From contig JAUIRK010000926.1 of the NCBI GenBank assembly GCA_030549495.1, positions 1 to 64,000 of the forward strand: a stretch of 64,000 nt of DNA, read 5' to 3'. A model generated the notes under the pieces. That model saw only the letters and a program-made list of their open reading frames with translations. It did no database searches and had not been told where the DNA came from. How positions within the stretch are numbered: the first letter of the stretch is position 1; each line of letters opens with the position of its first letter. Position numbers and translations under genes: made by a program. This document shows, in pieces, positions 47,583 through 58,393 of this stretch. The stretch comes from Nectonema munidae. Taxonomy: Eukaryota; Nematomorpha; Nectonematoida; Nectonematidae.

Positions 47583-49035
47583 GGCGAAATCTAAAACAGC
47601 TGATCCCAAAATAGCTAGTTCTAAAATAGCTTGTCCAAAACAGCTAGGTCCAAAATAGCTAGTAAACCAAAATAACTGGTTATAAAATAGTGTACCAAAA
47701 CACCAATTTCCCATTTTCTTGTAATATTCAAAATACATCATTTGAATGTCTCACCATAACATACCTTTTTTTCTTGCGGTTTTTCAGTGTTCAAACTCAC
47801 GTTATATTTGAATACTGAATAATATGACTTTTTCTTTATCATTCATTGCTCCTATTACCATCCGAATTTTGTAGTATATGCATATCACTCTTTTTGTACA
47901 GAAATCACTTTATCACAATTTTTATTAAATAAAAGCTCCAGCTTTCAGTTTTCCTTCTCACAAAAATTCTTATATTGAATAGGAATATATCTATTGTTCT
48001 AAAACTCTTTACAATATTTGTTTCATTTTGATAACAGTCATCAAGAGATTTGGATTTTTTTTAAGTGTTCCTAGAATGAACAGCCCATCAAGATCCGCAA
48101 AACCATCAAGTTTGAACAGCCATCAAGAAATCGCAAAAGGAGGTGATCAAATATGTCACGAGGGATATGTGTACCGTAGGAATACAACCAATAACGAAAC
48201 GCAAAATTGAAGATGCGTCACTAAAGGCTCTAAAGGAACTGCAACAACTGCGATTGATTATTGTGACAATAGTGAAGTAGTTTTAGGCCAAGAGCATTCA
48301 CATTCATCCGATATACCACAAGAAAAAGCTAAGATTACATTAAGTATGTTGAGAGAAGAAGCTTCTTGCACCACCATGCAGAATCATTGCTAACATTACG
48401 CAAAATATTGATTGTGAAATGCCAAAAAGAAACGCCCTTACGAAATGCATCCAACGAAAAAGACAAAAATGGAAGGCTACTTTCCCGAACCGAAATCACT
48501 TACAGAGATAAACTTAGCAGACGATTTAAAAACAATTACAATAGGGAATGCTAAAGAAAGTTTTCTACTTTATGATGAATGTGATTAAAATGAAATAGAA
48601 ATATTCGAAAGCAAAACTATGCTAGACATACTTGCAAATGCTACACACTGGATGTTTGATTGTACACTCAAAATGGTACCACAATTATTTTTTACCTATA
48701 TTATCATATATTGAATAAATATACTTTTTTTTAACAAAACCTTGCTTTATGAACTTTAAATAGATTGTATTAATTTTTTAACGTTCTATATACTAGCACA
48801 TACGCCCTTCTTTTTAATGTTATATAAATTTCAAATAAAGTATATCAGCTTTACTACCTTTTTAAACCTAGAAATAGAAATCCTCTCAAGAAAACGGTTT
48901 CCCATTAATTTTGTAATTAATAGGAATATTTCTGTTGTAAAAACAAATTATGATCGTTTTCTTCCAAACCTACTATCTATTTTAGAACGAGCTGTTTTGA
49001 TCAAATTTCAGAACTAGCTATTTACATCATATTTG
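47583..49035 (+). mobile_element. Decayed FLYWCH-type MULE in Asterix intron 3
   Basis: The left flank is a tandem of variants of AAAA(T/C)AGCT(A/G)GT(T/C)C, about eight words from 47592 to 47705 (CTAAAACAGCTGATCCC, AAAATAGCTAGTTCT, and so on). The right flank at 48976-49027 carries the same words inverted (complement TAAATAGCTAGTTCTGAAAT and CAAAACAGCTCGTTCTAAAA). A MULE protein remnant lies between them. Exact ends and target duplication were not resolved. Confidence 0.7.
48046..48710 (+). pseudogene. MULE transposase remnant (FLYWCH finger and first DDE segment)
   Basis: The FLYWCH finger reads GGDQICHEGYVYRRNTTNNE, then TQN, a TGA where the conserved Trp stands, RCVTKGSKGTATTAI, and after it EHSHSSD. 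A later frame gives ESFLLYDECD, then ANATHWMFDCTLKMVPQLFF, the counterpart of the 'W..DGTFK..P.LFYQLY' box around the first catalytic Asp in the intact copy at 57.1 kb (here DCTLK). The second and third catalytic regions are missing. At least two nonsense changes and frameshifts. Confidence 0.75.
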
Positions 49036-49039
49036 CCGA

Positions 49040-49960
49040 CCAAAAAGAGTCGCCCCTCGTGCATATGCCCCTCTGACACCCCGTTTGTGAGGGCCCTGAT
49101 TGGCAGTATACTGTTTATACTCACCTATCATGTGATTAGTGGTGGAACGATTATTCGGAAATCGTGTTTTTTTAAATATCGTAATCGCATCAAAAAATTT
49201 CTAAATTAAATTTCATCCGAAATCTCAGTCCCGAATTTTTTAATTAAAAAAGTTAAATTTTTAAGCGCAGTTTAAAGTTCAAATAAATTAATCTTAAACT
49301 TTATTTAACTCGATTTATTGATGCTGCAAATTTAACCAGGTGAAATGATTAAAATAGATTGTCAACATTACACATATAAGACAATTGAGAATTGGCATCA
49401 GCATTGGAATCGCACAAAACTTTGCAATCGTGACATCAATACATTTGACGTCTCGTAGGATATATATATACTAACCCAATATTTCAGCGTGGCATTATGC
49501 ACGAGATACAAATTTATATAATCAAAATTTACTGAGACATTTACTGGAGAACAGGATTAAAATGAAAAGAATATTTTTGAAGTTATACAGACAAATGAAA
49601 ATATTAGTAAGAAAGTTATACAGTTGGCTTTTTTCCAAAAAATACCTCGAATAGAAAACTGATGTTAGTGTCAAAGATCCAAAAATGAAGCTCGTCTATA
49701 TCTAAGGTAAGCTTTTCATGATACACAAAACATCGGACTAAATTATGTTTTGGAATGAAATATTTAAAGGTGTGCATAAGATCGCATAAGCGAGGATTTA
49801 GGGCATATTTGAAGGAATCATAAGCTTATAAATTCTCAAAGTGACAAAGGTAGATATATTCTCAAAGTCACAAAGGTAGATATATACAATATCTGCATTA
49901 TCGCTTTGCTTATCTACTAAATACACAGAGAGAGAGAAAGTGATAGTGAGAAGAAATTGG
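49040..49960. other. Asterix intron, no assigned feature
   Basis: Contains a possible hAT-like end AGTGGTGGAACGATTATTCG near 49138 without partner and an AGAGAGAGAG run near 49927. Nothing else supported. Confidence 0.5.
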
Positions 49961-49964
49961 ATAC

Positions 49965-50062
49965 ATAAAGTTGCTAACAATTTGCTTGGTATCATCAGAA
50001 GTTTTTGAATTGGCGAAACTGATGAATGCACAATACAAAGCTATCCATGCAGCCCATTTAAC
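49965..50062 (-). CDS. WDR83OS: Asterix (WDR83OS) exon 3
   Basis: Acceptor TATTTTAG, donor GTATCC. The 98 bases encode [19 protein letters not shown], then [13 protein letters not shown] plus two bases (AT) of a Met codon completed in exon 4. Homologs have '(L/V)KW.AW.A.YCSFISFANSR.S.D.KQ..SSFM' here. This is the second membrane segment and the following loop. The exon starts in phase 0, continuing the MMR end of exon 2, and ends in phase 2. Intact, with no stops. Confidence 0.93.
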
Positions 50063-50348
50063 CTAAAATATAAGACAAAATCAAGTATTGGTGCGACATC
50101 CCAAAAACAAACATATTCATCGAGGATGCAATAAATAAAGGCTCGAGTATTATTCACGAGGACAACTGATGCAGCTCAACACCTAAAGTTATAAAAATTC
50201 GAACTTCATTCAATTCCAAAGTATGAGAGATATAATAAAAAAATGGCAGATTTTAGTCCCCTGCATCATCAAATAAAAAAGAGCGCTAATCTATGCGTAC
50301 AGAATTCAGTGGTTGCAAATCTTTTATACACTGTGAGACCTTCGTTAA

Positions 50349-50413
50349 CCCGTTATCGACCAGAATAATCAGACGATATCTAGTATAAAGCAGAAGATTT
50401 TTATTAAAAAGCA
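50349..50413. mobile_element. Truncated piggyBac-like MITE
   Basis: TTAA at 50345-50348 followed by CCCGTTATCGACCAGAATAA, CAGACGATATCTAG and AGCAGAAGATTTTTATT, matching the right half of the 7468-7696 element. The other end is missing. Confidence 0.7.
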
Positions 50414-50911
50414 AAATTTATACATTTTTTTTTAAATGTTAGGCCAAAAAAATCAGCGCTTCGATTTTACCATAAGGGAATAATTATGAACCTAATTTTT
50501 GCTTCGATTTATCTGCCAGTCTTGAGGATCCGTCATTTTTTTCAGGAACCGTAAAGGAAAAACCTGGATTCACTGTATAATGATTATTATAATTATATAG
50601 TAAAAACTTTATATAAAAAAAGTAGTTATGTGGAAAGTTTTTATGTTAGAAAAATATTTTAAACTAATAAAGAGTAATAGGTGTAATGTAATAATAAATT
50701 TTTTGACATCCTTAAATCAATCCTACGGCACCCATCTGTGAAGCGAGAGATCTGTAGAGAATAATGGGTATATCTTATGATTAAACAAGATTACAAATAC
50801 TCTAACCTCACGTATGCGAACAGCCGACATGCCCTCGAACAAAACTTTTTTTTTATTATTTCTTAGATCTTAACCAAACAAAAGATGGCCATGTAAGGCT
50901 AAAATAATTTT

Positions 50912-52986
50912 ATGTTGTGTAATAATTTCTATTCTCACCATAGGGGTCAAAAAATCCAACTGCAACCTCCATGTGGTGGCTCTGGGTGCTATTTTTATGG
51001 AAGCAAATGCAGCAATGGTACAACTCTTATGAAATGCATGACTTCTCAAAATGTTAATTTTGCCTTACGATCGGACTCGCCATCGGCGTTCAGAGATATT
51101 GATTCTTCGTCTTTGAGTGTTAAATCAATTAGAAGAACCACAAACATAACACAAAGCTTTGATCCGTTTAATGTTAATATTTATGAAAAGACTGACTAAA
51201 CAACACAAAAGAACTTTCAAAATTGGAACTTGGAACATAAGGGGTTTACAAGATGTTGGAAAGCAACAAATGGTGTATGAAGAATTAGACAGACTAAATA
51301 TTTAAAATTAAAATTAAAAATCTTATATATATTATATTATATATTATATATTATATCTTATCATAAATATTGATATATTAGGTTTGTCCGAAACTTTCAC
51401 AAAAAATGAAACTCAGTATAAACTACGACCAACAAAAAAACAACCGAACTTACAAGATATTCACCTCTTCTGGAGGAGACAAAAGAAATAGAAAAGGTGT
51501 TGCATTTCTGGTTGATGAAAAATTAGAATCGTTAAGTAAAGATTTGATTATTATAATAGATCATACAGCAATTGGAATGAAGATAAAAAGCAAGAATTAC
51601 ACTTTAGCTATAATACAGTGCTACTTTCCTGACATTACTGCAGATAAAGAAAAAGTTCTTCAAGCATATAAAACGGTAGAAGATTTTATGAGAGAGTTGA
51701 ACATTAAAAAAAACAAACAAGTCGTCATAATGGGAGATATGAACGGAAAGGTCGGAAAAACTTTTATTGATCGAATCTGTGGGAAGTTTAGAAGCGAAAA
51801 AAAATCGAAATGGAAGAATTTTGTTGAACTTCTGGATGAAACAAAAATTGGTACTGAAAAATACATTTAAAAATCCATTAAGGATAAAAGAATTGTAGCT
51901 GAAAAGCAAGCTATAGTGATGCAAAGAGCTTGACTGATTATATTGCTATTAATGAAAAGTATGCAAAAACTATTTCAAAGTGCAAAGTAGTGCATAAGGT
52001 TGACAAACTATCCGACCACTATCCTATGGTTGCAGAAATCAAAATGTTTAGAAAAAAGCAACTCTACCAAATTCAGAGAATAGACCGAGACTGGCTGAAG
52101 AATGAAAAGCTATTTCAAGACTTTGTACAAAAAGAAGAAAGTCTTCATGCACAAGATAAAGGATGGGAGAAAATTTCTAAAAAGTAGAAAAGGGAAAAAC
52201 AGGATGACTGATGAAATTTTAAATATAATAGAAATAAGACGAAAAGAGAATGACAGAGAAAAAGTTAAAGAACTAAGTAGAATTATAAGAAAAAAATGTA
52301 AAAAGGCAAAAGCCAAAGAAACCGAAAGTATATGCGATGAGATACACGAAATGGAAAGAAGAAATGAGATCCGAAAGATGTACCAAATGGTGAAAAAGGT
52401 AACGTGAATGCAAAAATATACTTGCTTGATAAAGATGGAAATTTTTTAAATGCCTTGAAAAGATGGAAAGAATATATAGAGGAACTGTATGAATCAAAGC
52501 AACAAGCAAACTTAATAAAATATCATTATAAAAATGAATTAAATGAAGAAAAAGTAACATCAGAAGAAATAATAAAAGCAATGAAATCTGTTGATAACAA
52601 TAACAAACTACTGGAAGTGATGGAATTCTTATAGGGGAAAGGGGGGGGTTTTTGAATTTTTTTAAAATTTTTATGGAGAAAAAAAAAAGAAAAGACAAGG
52701 TTGCGTACTTTCTCCACTTCTATTTAACACATATGTGGATGAAAGTTCCGAGAAATGACATCAAGCTTTGGTGTGGCCAACAAGCAGAAACAAAGAATAA
52801 ATAGAATTAGCTATGCAGAAGACACTGGCCTTATTAGCGAAACAGAGCAAGGATTGACGGAGCAGTTGAAGTTTATTGTGAGAGAAGAACGGAAAGCTTC
52901 AATTGAAATTAACATAAATAAAATAAAATGCATGCTAATAACAAACAAAGGACATAAAAATGTTAACATCTCAATTGAAAAAGAAA
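50912..52986 (+). pseudogene. RTE-like LINE, 5' part (endonuclease and start of reverse transcriptase)
   Basis: An N-terminal frame 50912-51199 leads into KIGTWNIRGLQDVGKQQMVY (start of the AP endonuclease) at about 51220. An AT-repeat expansion interrupts at 51300-51375. Then come LGLSETF, GVAFLVDEKLESLSKD, AIIQCYFPDITADKEK, VVIMGDMNGKVG (the GD-N box) and later KLSDHYPMVAEI (the SDH box), completing the endonuclease. RT starts with SEEIIKAMKSVDNNNK, then a deletion of roughly 100-150 residues, then RQGCVLSPLLFNTYVDE and ISYAEDTGLIS (YADD box as YAED), ending at NVNISIEKE. Many frameshifts. The element continues at 58385. LINE endonuclease and RT act in target-primed insertion. This copy is inactive. 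Confidence 0.85.
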
Positions 52987-53250
52987 TACACTTGCTCAAC
53001 TTAGAGCCAACAAGTCACCATTGCTCCGTGAATATCTTCACAAGATAAATCCAAAAACACATACAAATCCACTCTGTCTAGTTTGCAATCAACACCCACA
53101 CAACACTCATCATTTATTTAACTGCCAACATATTTTCACCACACTCAAACCCATTCACTTGTGGTCAAAGCCATGCAAAATAGTTAACCTACTTACTTTG
53201 TGGAGAAACCGTAGCTTGGATCTAACTCATTTACATGTATTATATATTAT
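52987..53250 (+). pseudogene. Second LINE, 5'-truncated ORF2 C-terminus (part 1)
   Basis: Reads ANKSPLLREYLHKINPKTHT, then NPLCLVCNQHPHNTHHLFNC, then QHIFTTLKPIHLWSKPCKIV and NLL. This is the C-terminal Cys-Cys-His-Cys region found in a common arthropod LINE group ('P.C..C....H...HL..C'). It interrupts the RTE-like LINE exactly where NVNISIEKE should run into VEQVKRFQYLG. Its 3' untranslated part resumes after the MULE at 58160. Confidence 0.75.
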
Positions 53251-53716
53251 GGTACCCGGACAATTGCCCGATGGACAAGTGCCCGACAGACAACTGCCCG
53301 ATAAGAGAAGTGCCCGATATGTTTGCGATAATTGAATCAATAATATGTAAAGTACAGTCAAACCTGCTCTAAACGCCACCTCTATAAGACCGCCACTTTC
53401 TTACAGTCCCGATCATATTTACATTAAAAATACCCTGTAAAAGACCACCACCTCTGTAACGGCGCCAGACGCCACTACATTTCAGTCCGAATCTTAATAA
53501 AAACTTGCACAAGAACGCCACGCAGCATACTAGAGTAGTATATTAATTTTTTAGCCTTCCTTATTTATTATCTACATTACTAGAAAATGAAATCTTGCAT
53601 CAGTTGACTATTGAGATGACAAAAAGAAATTTTCTAATGATGTTACGTGAATTACAACTAAACTTGTAATGTAATTTATCATATGACTGGCACGCGTACA
53701 TCTTGATCACTTTTAA

Positions 53717-53838
53717 CCCTTTGAGGACCAGTGGGTCACCAGTGACCCAAGAAATGAAAATCGCCTGCTTTGAATATATAAAATTCCATTGAAAAAGAAA
53801 GCAGACGAATCCTCTTCAAAATGTTGGTCCTCAAAGGG
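53717..53838. mobile_element. piggyBac-like MITE inside the Tigger
   Basis: The ends CCCTTTGAGGACCA and complement are identical over 14 bp. TTAA precedes (53713-53716) and the right site has drifted to AACG. The palindrome GGGTCAC-CA-GTGACCC lies at 53733-53748, 16 bp from the end. The interior has GCAGACGA and TCGCCTGC words. Confidence 0.85.
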
Positions 53839-54072
53839 AACGATGAACGGTAATCTTCGATGTGTATCAAGTTATGCAGAGTGGTAGATAAAATAAGATT
53901 TCATGTATACGACTAACACGCATATGCCTTATGTCATTCATGCAGCATTGATAATTGTAATTAATGATGTATACGTATTTACGTGGCAACTGTTTAACTT
54001 AGAATGAAAGTTTCTTCATCACATATTTTTGCTTTATTTAGAGCTAACACATAATAATTGTTTTCTATCAAA

Positions 54073-55340
54073 ATGTCTAAAGTAAATAAAAAAAAACTCT
54101 GTCCCTTGTAGATAAAGTTAAGGTGATTGAAATGTACGAAAAAATGGAAAGTTCACGTAAAGTGGCTGGCGCATTCAGCGTCAGCAAAGATCAAGTTCAA
54201 AATATTATGAAGCGAAAAGCCGAAATTTTGCATGATTTTCAAAGCAATGCTCCAAACGATCGTAAACATAAAATGCGAAAAACAGGAAATGAAAATGAAC
54301 TAAGTTGAAAGTGGTTTCAAGACTCTACAACTAGACGAGTACAAGTCAGTTTGTAAAGCGTCATAATATTGTGTTTGGATCTGAGTCTGGGGAAAGTGGT
54401 TATTTAGACAAAAGTGTTGTTTGTAATTGGAAACAAAAGCTTTCTACCATTTGTGCTGGGTATGAGCCAAAAAACAATTTATCATGGATGAAACCGGCTT
54501 GTTCTACAGAAACAATCAGCGAAACAAATCATTTCATGTTAAAGGGCATAATACACATGGCGGTAAACAGTCTAAAGACCGCATTACCGTTGCTTTATGT
54601 GCTTCAATGACTGGAGAAAAATTTCCTTTACTTATGATAGGAAAATCGAAAATTCCTCGTTGTTTTAAAAACATTGATAAACATTCACTTCCTGTTAAAT
54701 ATAAGTCAAACAGAAAGTCGTGGATGACAGGTGAAATCTTTGATAATTGGGTAAAAAGGTTTGATTGTCAAATGAAAAATCAAAAGCGAGAAGTCTTGTT
54801 ATTGTTGGACAATTCTCCTGCGCACCCTCATGTGACACCTACTAGTGTTAAATTAGTTTTTCTGCCACCAAACACAATATCAGTTATTCAGCCCATGGAT
54901 CAAGGCATCATACAGGCCATGAAGCTAAAATACAGAGAGAGACAGCTACAGTTTGTTTGTGACAACATTGTGAAAGATGAGTTCATCACTGGTCTGGAAA
55001 TTCTCCGTAAAAAATTTCTCTTTTAGATGCCATCAACTGGGTCCATAAAGCTTGGAATGAAGTGGCATCTTCCATTATTCATAAGTGTTTTGCTCGAGCT
55101 GGATTTACTGCAGAGGTTTTCACGAATGTAAACACATCAGATATGGAAAGCACGGAGATTGACGTTGATGTTTTCGAATTAACCAATGATGTTTCTTCAT
55201 CAGTTTTATGTCTTTCCAAAGAATTATTTGGATTACAATTCAACAATCTTCACCACATTGATAATGTGACCTTCCTACCTCAAATTATGCTATTGACTGG
55301 GATCGTTGCTTCAGTTTCTTCGAAAACAGGATGATGATGT
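54073..55340 (+). pseudogene. Tigger transposase (CENP-B HTH plus DDE_1)
   Basis: N-terminal HTH: DKVKVIEMYEKMESSRKVAG, then AFSVSKDQVQNIMKRKAEIL (54105-54240). The middle piece YLDKSVVCNWKQKLSTICAG leads to the first catalytic box MDETGLFYRNN (54484). The 180-codon catalytic frame continues with GGKQSKDRITVALCASMTGE, then EVLLLLDNSPAHP (second Asp) and SVIQPMDQGIIQAMK (third, DDD type). After a frameshift near 55025, DAINWVHKAWNEVASSIIHK and CFARAGF give the usual C-terminus. At least four frames are needed to cover it. All three catalytic Asp residues remain. Confidence 0.88.
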
Positions 55341-55589
55341 TGATGATAACGATGGTAAAGAGCCAGTTGAAGAATCGTTCAAGCCACCTTCTTTAACTCA
55401 CGTCCAAGACTGCATAGAAATATGAAATGTTTTTATTGATGAATTTTTTTGAAATTGTGTTAATTCAATTTTCTATGATAAATTTTTCAGATGCTGAAGG
55501 AGAACCTTGATAAAACCACCACCTGCGTAAAACAGCCGCTTTTGACTGGTCCCAAGTGTGACTGTCTTAAACAGGTTTGACTGTATGAA

Positions 55590-56540
55590 ATAAAATATGA
55601 CACAATAATGTAACATTTAATTATTTAAAAATTATTTTATACTGTTATATAACTATTTAACATGACGATAAAAAAATAAAATTTAATGCGCAGGAAGAAG
55701 TGATACTACTTAGAAATTTGTTTAAGAACATTATATAGAATTAAAAACTTGTATTTAAGAAGATTTACTCAATTTTAATCTTTTTTAATACTTTTTAATT
55801 ATATGTATAAAAAGGATAAAAAAACTTCCGTGTAGTTAAGTTTTAACTAGATTATTTATGAGCCAGTTGCCTAAGCTTCAACATGAAATAATCCAACTAC
55901 CCGTGTATAAATATGCTAAATTTGAGGATATTTTTTAATTGTACATTATTATTCTGTTGCTTAAAACAAAAATTTATGATCTATAAATCTAGAATAAAAT
56001 TTACTTGTTTTTTCTATTCAATTTAAAATTGATATTTTTTCTATGTAAGATTTTATTATTTTATATTTTTGATTATTTTTTTATATAAATTTTAATATAT
56101 TTTGTAATAAGGTCAATTTTTTTAAATTTTTGATTAATAAAAGCAAATTTTTCTATTGATTAATAAAAGCAAATATTGATCAATAATTTTTAACATAATA
56201 TACTAAAAATATTTTTTTAAATACAATTATTAATCAAGTTTGAAGAAATATTAAAGTAAAAAATATTAAAAAAACATTTGTTATTTTTATTCCTTCACAA
56301 AATTATTTGCTAGCTTTTGTTTTTTATGTTAAAGCTAAAAATTATTGTAGTTGTATATTAAAGCACTCAAATTATTATATATGCTAAATTAAATAAATAA
56401 ATTTTTTAGTATGTAAGTAGTAATATATAAACTATAATTGATATATTTCTAATGATTTCTAATGTATAATATTGAGCCTAAAAATGTTTAAGGACTTTTT
56501 TTATATCATATTTATTTTCTATTTATTAAATTTAAGATTT
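55590..56540. other. MULE 5' region, AT-rich
   Basis: Sequence between the Tigger right end and the MULE transposase start. Very AT-rich, no frame of note. It presumably contains the MULE promoter, but no motif stands out. Confidence 0.55.
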
Positions 56541-56544
56541 TATT

Positions 56545-57928
56545 ATGGATTTTGTCACAACTCAACGCGGAGGATTTAAACTTTGCTATAATGGCTATGT
56601 TTACACTAAAAAGAAAGAGTTGTCTTCTGGAAATACGTCTAACGAATGTGAGCGCCGTCGGAATAAAAATTGTAAAGCCAAAATTATTCTGTGTGGAGAT
56701 CAGATAATTGGCGAAAGACACGAGCACACTCATGCACCAGATACTTTTCGACAAAATCTTCTTAATTTACGTGATGAGATTAAGAGAAAGGCTAATAATA
56801 CCAATGAAACTTCACAACAAATATTAACAACAAGCTTGCAAAATGTTTCAGAAGAAATCGCTATTCAGCTTCCAGCTATAAGCACTTTAAGACGTTCGAT
56901 CAGAAGATTCAAACAAGCTATATACGCACCACATCCTATACCGTTGAACTTGTTTGATATGGTTATTCCTAATGAATACAAAAAAACGTGCAAAGAAGAA
57001 AACTTTTTACTTTATGATAGTGGAAGAAAAGAAAATCGCATACTTATATTTTCTACACAAAAAAATTTCCAACTCTTACAGTCATCCAACGAGTGGTTTT
57101 GCGATGGTACATTTAAAGTAGTACCTGAACTATTTTATCAACTTTATTATATTCTCTGTTTAATTTATAAGAGAAATATTCGATGTGTATTTGCATTATT
57201 ACCTAATAAACGACAGAGCACCTATGAAGAACTGTTTAATCAACTTAGAAGAAAAAATCCAAGACTTAATCCAACTAGTATTATGACTGATTTTGAAGTC
57301 GCTGCAAAAAATGTACTTTCTGAAATTTTTCCAAACACATTTATTAAAGGGTGTTTTTTTCATCTGTGTCAATCAATTTATAGAAAAGTACAATCAACAG
57401 GTCTTCAGTCAAAATACTCAAATGATGCTGAGTTTTCCTTAACCATTCGTACCATACCAGCTTTGGCTTTTGTTCCTGAAGACAAGGTTGTTTCAGCATT
57501 TGAAGAACTACAGGAAAATATGCGCGAAGATGCAGACTCCATAACTGACTACTTTGAAGATATCTATATTGGTAGGATACGACGACGAAGTAGAAGCAGC
57601 CCAGTTTTTCCTATTGCTATGTGGAATATGCATGATCGCCTATGTAATGACTTACCACGCACAATAAACTCCTTGGAAGGATGGCATAATCACTTACAGG
57701 CAAATATTACACCAAGCCATCCAAATATCTGATGTTTTCTTCAAGTTTTAAAGGCAGAACAAGCTTTAAACGACACAATGGTTAACAGATTGCTTGCAGG
57801 GCATGAGCCTTGACCAAAAAAAAAAGTATCAAGATACAACTAAAAGAATCGCCAACATTGTTCTCGATTATGAAAATCGAGAAATAAAGAATTTTTTAAA
57901 AGCAATAGCTTACAATCTAAAATTTTAG
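56545..57928 (+). pseudogene. MULE transposase with FLYWCH finger, nearly intact
   Basis: 395 open codons to 57732. The FLYWCH finger (residues about 1-65) is FVTTQRGGFKLCYNGYVYTK, then NECERRRNKNCKAKIIL and ERHEHTHAPD. The MULE domain follows: NEWFCDGTFKVVPELFYQLY (first Asp), PTSIMTDFEVAAKNVLSEIF (second Asp), IKGCFFHLCQSIYRKVQ (C/H box) and RTINSLEGWHNHLQ (Glu). At 57730 a TGA stands where family members have Trp, and the frame beyond it continues CFLQVLKAEQALNDTMVNRL. A further frame shift near 57815 leads to DYENREIKNFLKAIAYNLKF ending at 57928. So one nonsense change and one shift break an otherwise complete gene. Its promoter side was split by the Tigger insertion. Confidence 0.9.
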
Positions 57929-58159
57929 TTTTTGCCATTTTATAATAAAATTTTTTTAGTTAAAATTTTTTTATTTTAACAAATTTGAATTGAACTTAAT
58001 TTATATTTTTTCATCTTAAAATTTCATTATTTCTTTGTTCTTAAATATCACAAAAAACAATAAAATTTCTGACATATCGGGCAATTATCCATCGGGCATT
58101 TATCCTAATCGGGCACTTGTCTGTCGGGCATTTGTCAGTCGGGCAATTGCCCTAAAACC

Positions 58160-58393
58160 ATATATTATATTATCATTATAAATATATATATATTATTTCT
58201 AGCCATATGTAGAAGCCTGCAAAAAGCCAGCAGTACATTATGGTGGATTTTTGCGGGTTGGCTGAAATTCTACACTTTTCCCTGAGAGTATTTGCTTTTA
58301 TGGAAATACTCTCTCAGTTTAAACAAAGCCTTGTTTTGAACTGATAGATTATACTCATATAAAGATAGTATAATCTAGGGGCTAACAACAACA
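58160..58393 (+). mobile_element. Second LINE, 3' untranslated region and (CAA)n tail (part 2)
   Basis: Starts with the right copy of the MULE target duplication and runs to a GGGGCTAACAACAACAA tail, a microsatellite-like LINE 3' end. Immediately after it the RTE-like LINE resumes, so this tail marks the 3' junction of the insertion. Confidence 0.7.

Larger units (their letters stand above)
53355..55583 (+). mobile_element. Tigger/pogo transposon inside the MULE
   Basis: CAGTCAAACCTG at the left and its complement at the right, flanked by TA (53353-53354 and 55584-55585). The repeat extends inward with AACGCCACCTC on the left and the related GCAGGTGGTGGTTTTA in the complement of the right. 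It carries a CENP-B-like transposase with broken frames and a nested MITE at 53717-53838. Confidence 0.9.
53251..58159 (+). mobile_element. FLYWCH-MULE with tandem-word terminal repeats and 9-bp duplication
   Basis: Left end GGTACCCGGACAATTGCCCG. The complement of the right end is GGTTTTAGGGCAATTGCCCG. ATATATTAT flanks both sides exactly (53242-53250 and 58160-58168), the 9-bp duplication typical of Mutator-like elements. Each end consists of 4-5 tandem variants of ACAA(N)TGCCCGA, 15-17 bp apart. The element holds a near-complete transposase (56545-57928) and a Tigger insertion (53355-55583). Without the Tigger it is about 2.7 kb. Exact duplication and nearly open frame suggest recent insertion. 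Confidence 0.93.

Noticed and set aside
51604-53000. Several Phe/Ser/Leu-rich minus-strand frames up to 141 codons
   Set aside because: Antisense to the RTE-like LINE, whose plus strand is A-rich.
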